From assembly GCA_934096295.1 (NCBI GenBank), contig CAKOLL010000001.1, positions 124,001 through 188,000 of the forward strand: a stretch of DNA of 64,000 nucleotides, written 5' to 3'. Positions 62,359-64,000 of the stretch are shown here, one piece after another. Under the pieces are notes generated by a model. The model did not search any database. It saw only the letters and a list, made by a program, of their open reading frames with translations, and had not been told where the DNA came from. Source of the stretch: an uncultured Bacilli bacterium. Lineage in GTDB: Bacteria; Bacillota_I; Bacilli_A; RF39; UBA660. The first letter of the stretch is position 1, and the number at the start of each line of letters is the position of its first letter. A program made the translations under genes and the position numbers.

Positions 62359-64000
62359 TTATTTTTTAGAAATAGCAATTAATACTCTTTCGTTGTCAAT
62401 AAAGAACTCTTCATTAGCAGATTCATTAAATTCTATACTTGTTGCTAATGTTTCTTTTTTAATATAATCACTAAATTCTTCAATAGCAGTCTTAATTTTA
62501 TCATTAGCATTGTAAGTAACATTTATTCTATCTGTTAGTTCATAATTATTATTTTTTCTCATTGTTTGAACTTTAGATATAATTTCACGAGCAATACCTT
62601 CATTGATTAAGTCATCTGTTAATGTAGCATTTAAAATAACAAAGTTATTATTTTCCATTCCCACATCAAAGCCTTCTTTAGCATTTATTCTTATATCCAC
62701 CATGTCACTATAGATGTCATATTCAGTACCTGCTACTGACATTTTTATTGATTCATTATTTTGAAGCTTTTTAATATCACTTAGTGGTAATTCTAGTAAT
62801 TTATCTTGGAATTCTTTTAAGCTGCTTCCAAATACTTTACCAACATTTCTAAAGTTTGGTTTAACAGTAAAGTTCATATATTCAGATGTATCTTTTACAT
62901 ATGTAACTTTCTTAACATTTAATTCTTCTTTAATAAGTTCAGTAAGTTCTCCGATAACCATACTATTTTTGCCATCGATTAAGATTTCACTTAGAGGTTG
63001 ACGAACTCTTAGTTTTTGTTCTTCACGAATATTTCTTCCAATACTTATTAGTTCACGAACTAAATCCATTTTTTCTTCTAATAATTCTTCAATTTTTGTT
63101 TCATCATATTTTGGAAAATCAGCTAGATGAACAGATTCTTTTCCAGTTAGATTAGTATACATTTCTTCAGATAGGAATGGCACTATTGGAGCCATCATTT
63201 CTGATAAACCTACTAACACTTCATATGTAGTTATATATACTGATTTTTTAGAATCATCTAGTGTACTTCCCCAGAATCTGTTTCTATTTCTTCTGATATA
63301 CCAATTTGATAAATCATCTGATACAAAGTCTGTTAGGGCTCTAACTACTTTATTTAAATCATATTCATCGTATGATTCTGTTACATATTTTAATAATTTA
63401 TTATATTTACTTATTAACCATCTATCAATATCTTCTCTTTTTTCTAGTGGAATATTGCAATTCTTTATATCAATATCATCAATATTAGCATACATTGAGA
63501 AGAAATTATATGTATTTTTAAGAGGATTAAAGAATTTAGAATGAACTTCTTTTAAACCATTAATATCAAATTTAAGAGGAACCCAAACTGGTGAAACATA
63601 TGGTAAATAGAATCTAACTGTGTCAGCACCATATTCTTTCATTGTTGTAAATGGTTCAACAATATTACCCATTGTTTTACTCATTTTCTTACCATGAGCA
63701 TCCAATAATAGATCATTTACTAAAACATTTTTAAATGGACTTACACCTTTTACAAATGTAGAAATAACTAATAATGTATAGAACCATCCACGAGTTTGGT
63801 CGATTCCTTCACAAATGTAATCTGCTGGGAATTGGGTTTCAAATAAATCATTGTTTTCAAATGGATAATGGTATTGTGCAAATGGCATGGCACCTGAATC
63901 AAACCAACAGTCAATTACATCTTTACATCTAGTCATAGATTTGCCACATTCTGGACATTTTAAGTGGACATCATCAATAAATGGTCTATGTAATTCAATA
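62359..64000 (-). CDS. ileS: isoleucyl-tRNA synthetase, type 2, 5' part beyond window
   Basis: Charges tRNA-Ile. About 546 C-terminal codons are visible; the frame runs to the window edge (IELHRPFIDDVHLKCPECG at the border), so the internal Met at 63936 is not the start. DVIDCWFDSGAMPFAQYHYPFEN, EGIDQTRGWFYTLLVIST, and KMSKTMGN (KMSKS loop variant) are characteristic of the eukaryote-like type 2 enzyme, and the tail lacks the C-terminal zinc finger of type 1. Type 2 enzymes are naturally less sensitive to mupirocin. tRNA-Arg lies 17 bases downstream. Confidence 0.96.
   Translation of the reverse strand, partial: IELHRPFIDDVHLKCPECGKSMTRCKDVIDCWFDSGAMPFAQYHYPFENNDLFETQFPADYICEGIDQTRGWFYTLLVISTFVKGVSPFKNVLVNDLLLDAHGKKMSKTMGNIVEPFTTMKEYGADTVRFYLPYVSPVWVPLKFDINGLKEVHSKFFNPLKNTYNFFSMYANIDDIDIKNCNIPLEKREDIDRWLISKYNKLLKYVTESYDEYDLNKVVRALTDFVSDDLSNWYIRRNRNRFWGSTLDDSKKSVYITTYEVLVGLSEMMAPIVPFLSEEMYTNLTGKESVHLADFPKYDETKIEELLEEKMDLVRELISIGRNIREEQKLRVRQPLSEILIDGKNSMVIGELTELIKEELNVKKVTYVKDTSEYMNFTVKPNFRNVGKVFGSSLKEFQDKLLELPLSDIKKLQNNESIKMSVAGTEYDIYSDMVDIRINAKEGFDVGMENNNFVILNATLTDDLINEGIAREIISKVQTMRKNNNYELTDRINVTYNANDKIKTAIEEFSDYIKKETLATSIEFNESANEEFFIDNERVLIAISKK

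Noticed and set aside
63936..63936. Met at 63936 as the start of a 525-residue protein
   Set aside because: Conserved IleS sequence continues in frame to the window edge, so it is internal.

Overview
This 64 kb window is AT-rich bacterial DNA, by eye around 28-30% GC. UGA is used as a stop: the 241-residue gene ends in a TGA overlapping the next ATG, and tryptophans are TGG. Gene content is that of a low-GC Firmicute with a cell wall: the mraZ-rsmH-ftsL-pbpB order, mraY, an FtsW/RodA-type SEDS protein, rnhC, YqeG/YqeH, YceD-L32 and a type 2 isoleucyl-tRNA synthetase. No sporulation or motility genes are seen. An uncultured gut lineage of Bacilli near the Mollicutes (RF39-like) is my inference, not a measured assignment. 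Nearly all genes are on the minus strand.

Layout. 1-10.7 kb: housekeeping (dnaG 3'-truncated by the window edge, a reduced RnfC/RnfD pair, uvrC, a short YigZ-type protein, thioredoxin, CvpA, RNase HIII, an O6-alkylguanine-DNA alkyltransferase gene broken by an in-frame TGA, a hydroxyacyl-CoA dehydrogenase, an FtsW-like protein). 10.7-33.9 kb: a large surface and secretion island. It holds many exported proteins with the SipW-type signal motif T-[YF]-[AG]-x-[FY], two SipW-type signal peptidases with an intact Ser/His pair, two paralogues that have lost catalytic residues, a 2469-residue glycine-rich repeat protein, and a cassette of a membrane-anchored McrB-like AAA+ ATPase, a DUF2357/McrC-like partner and a third unknown protein. 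33.9-35.3 kb: a TnpB-only IS200/IS605-type element with a likely omega RNA. 35.3-38.3 kb: mraY and a PASTA class B PBP. 38.5-43.5 kb: a second copy of the ATPase cassette, with a putative calcium-binding exported protein. 43.5-49.3 kb: a small plus-strand operon, complete ISL3-type and IS4-type elements, and a second copy of a C-type-lectin-like surface protein. 49.4-53.2 kb: pbpB-ftsL-rsmH-mraZ. 53.4-64 kb: SPFH/NfeD pair, a DUF1292 pair, and the yqeG-yqeH-mutL-hyp-yceD-rpmF operon, followed by a divergent uncharacterised small RNA, tRNA-Arg(CCG) and the 3' part of ileS.

How the parts may work together. The two ATPase cassettes sit inside transcription units that also encode SipW peptidases or exported proteins, and they split the division/cell-wall cluster between pbpB and the next PBP gene. 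The simplest reading is a cell-envelope fibre or matrix assembly system in which a McrBC-derived, membrane-tethered AAA+ machine has been reused for surface-protein handling. A membrane-associated defence system is the alternative. Two surface proteins (25630-27561 and 47742-49289) end in a lectin-like domain with a sharply GC-rich, hypervariable stretch that looks like the target of a diversity-generating retroelement located elsewhere in the genome.
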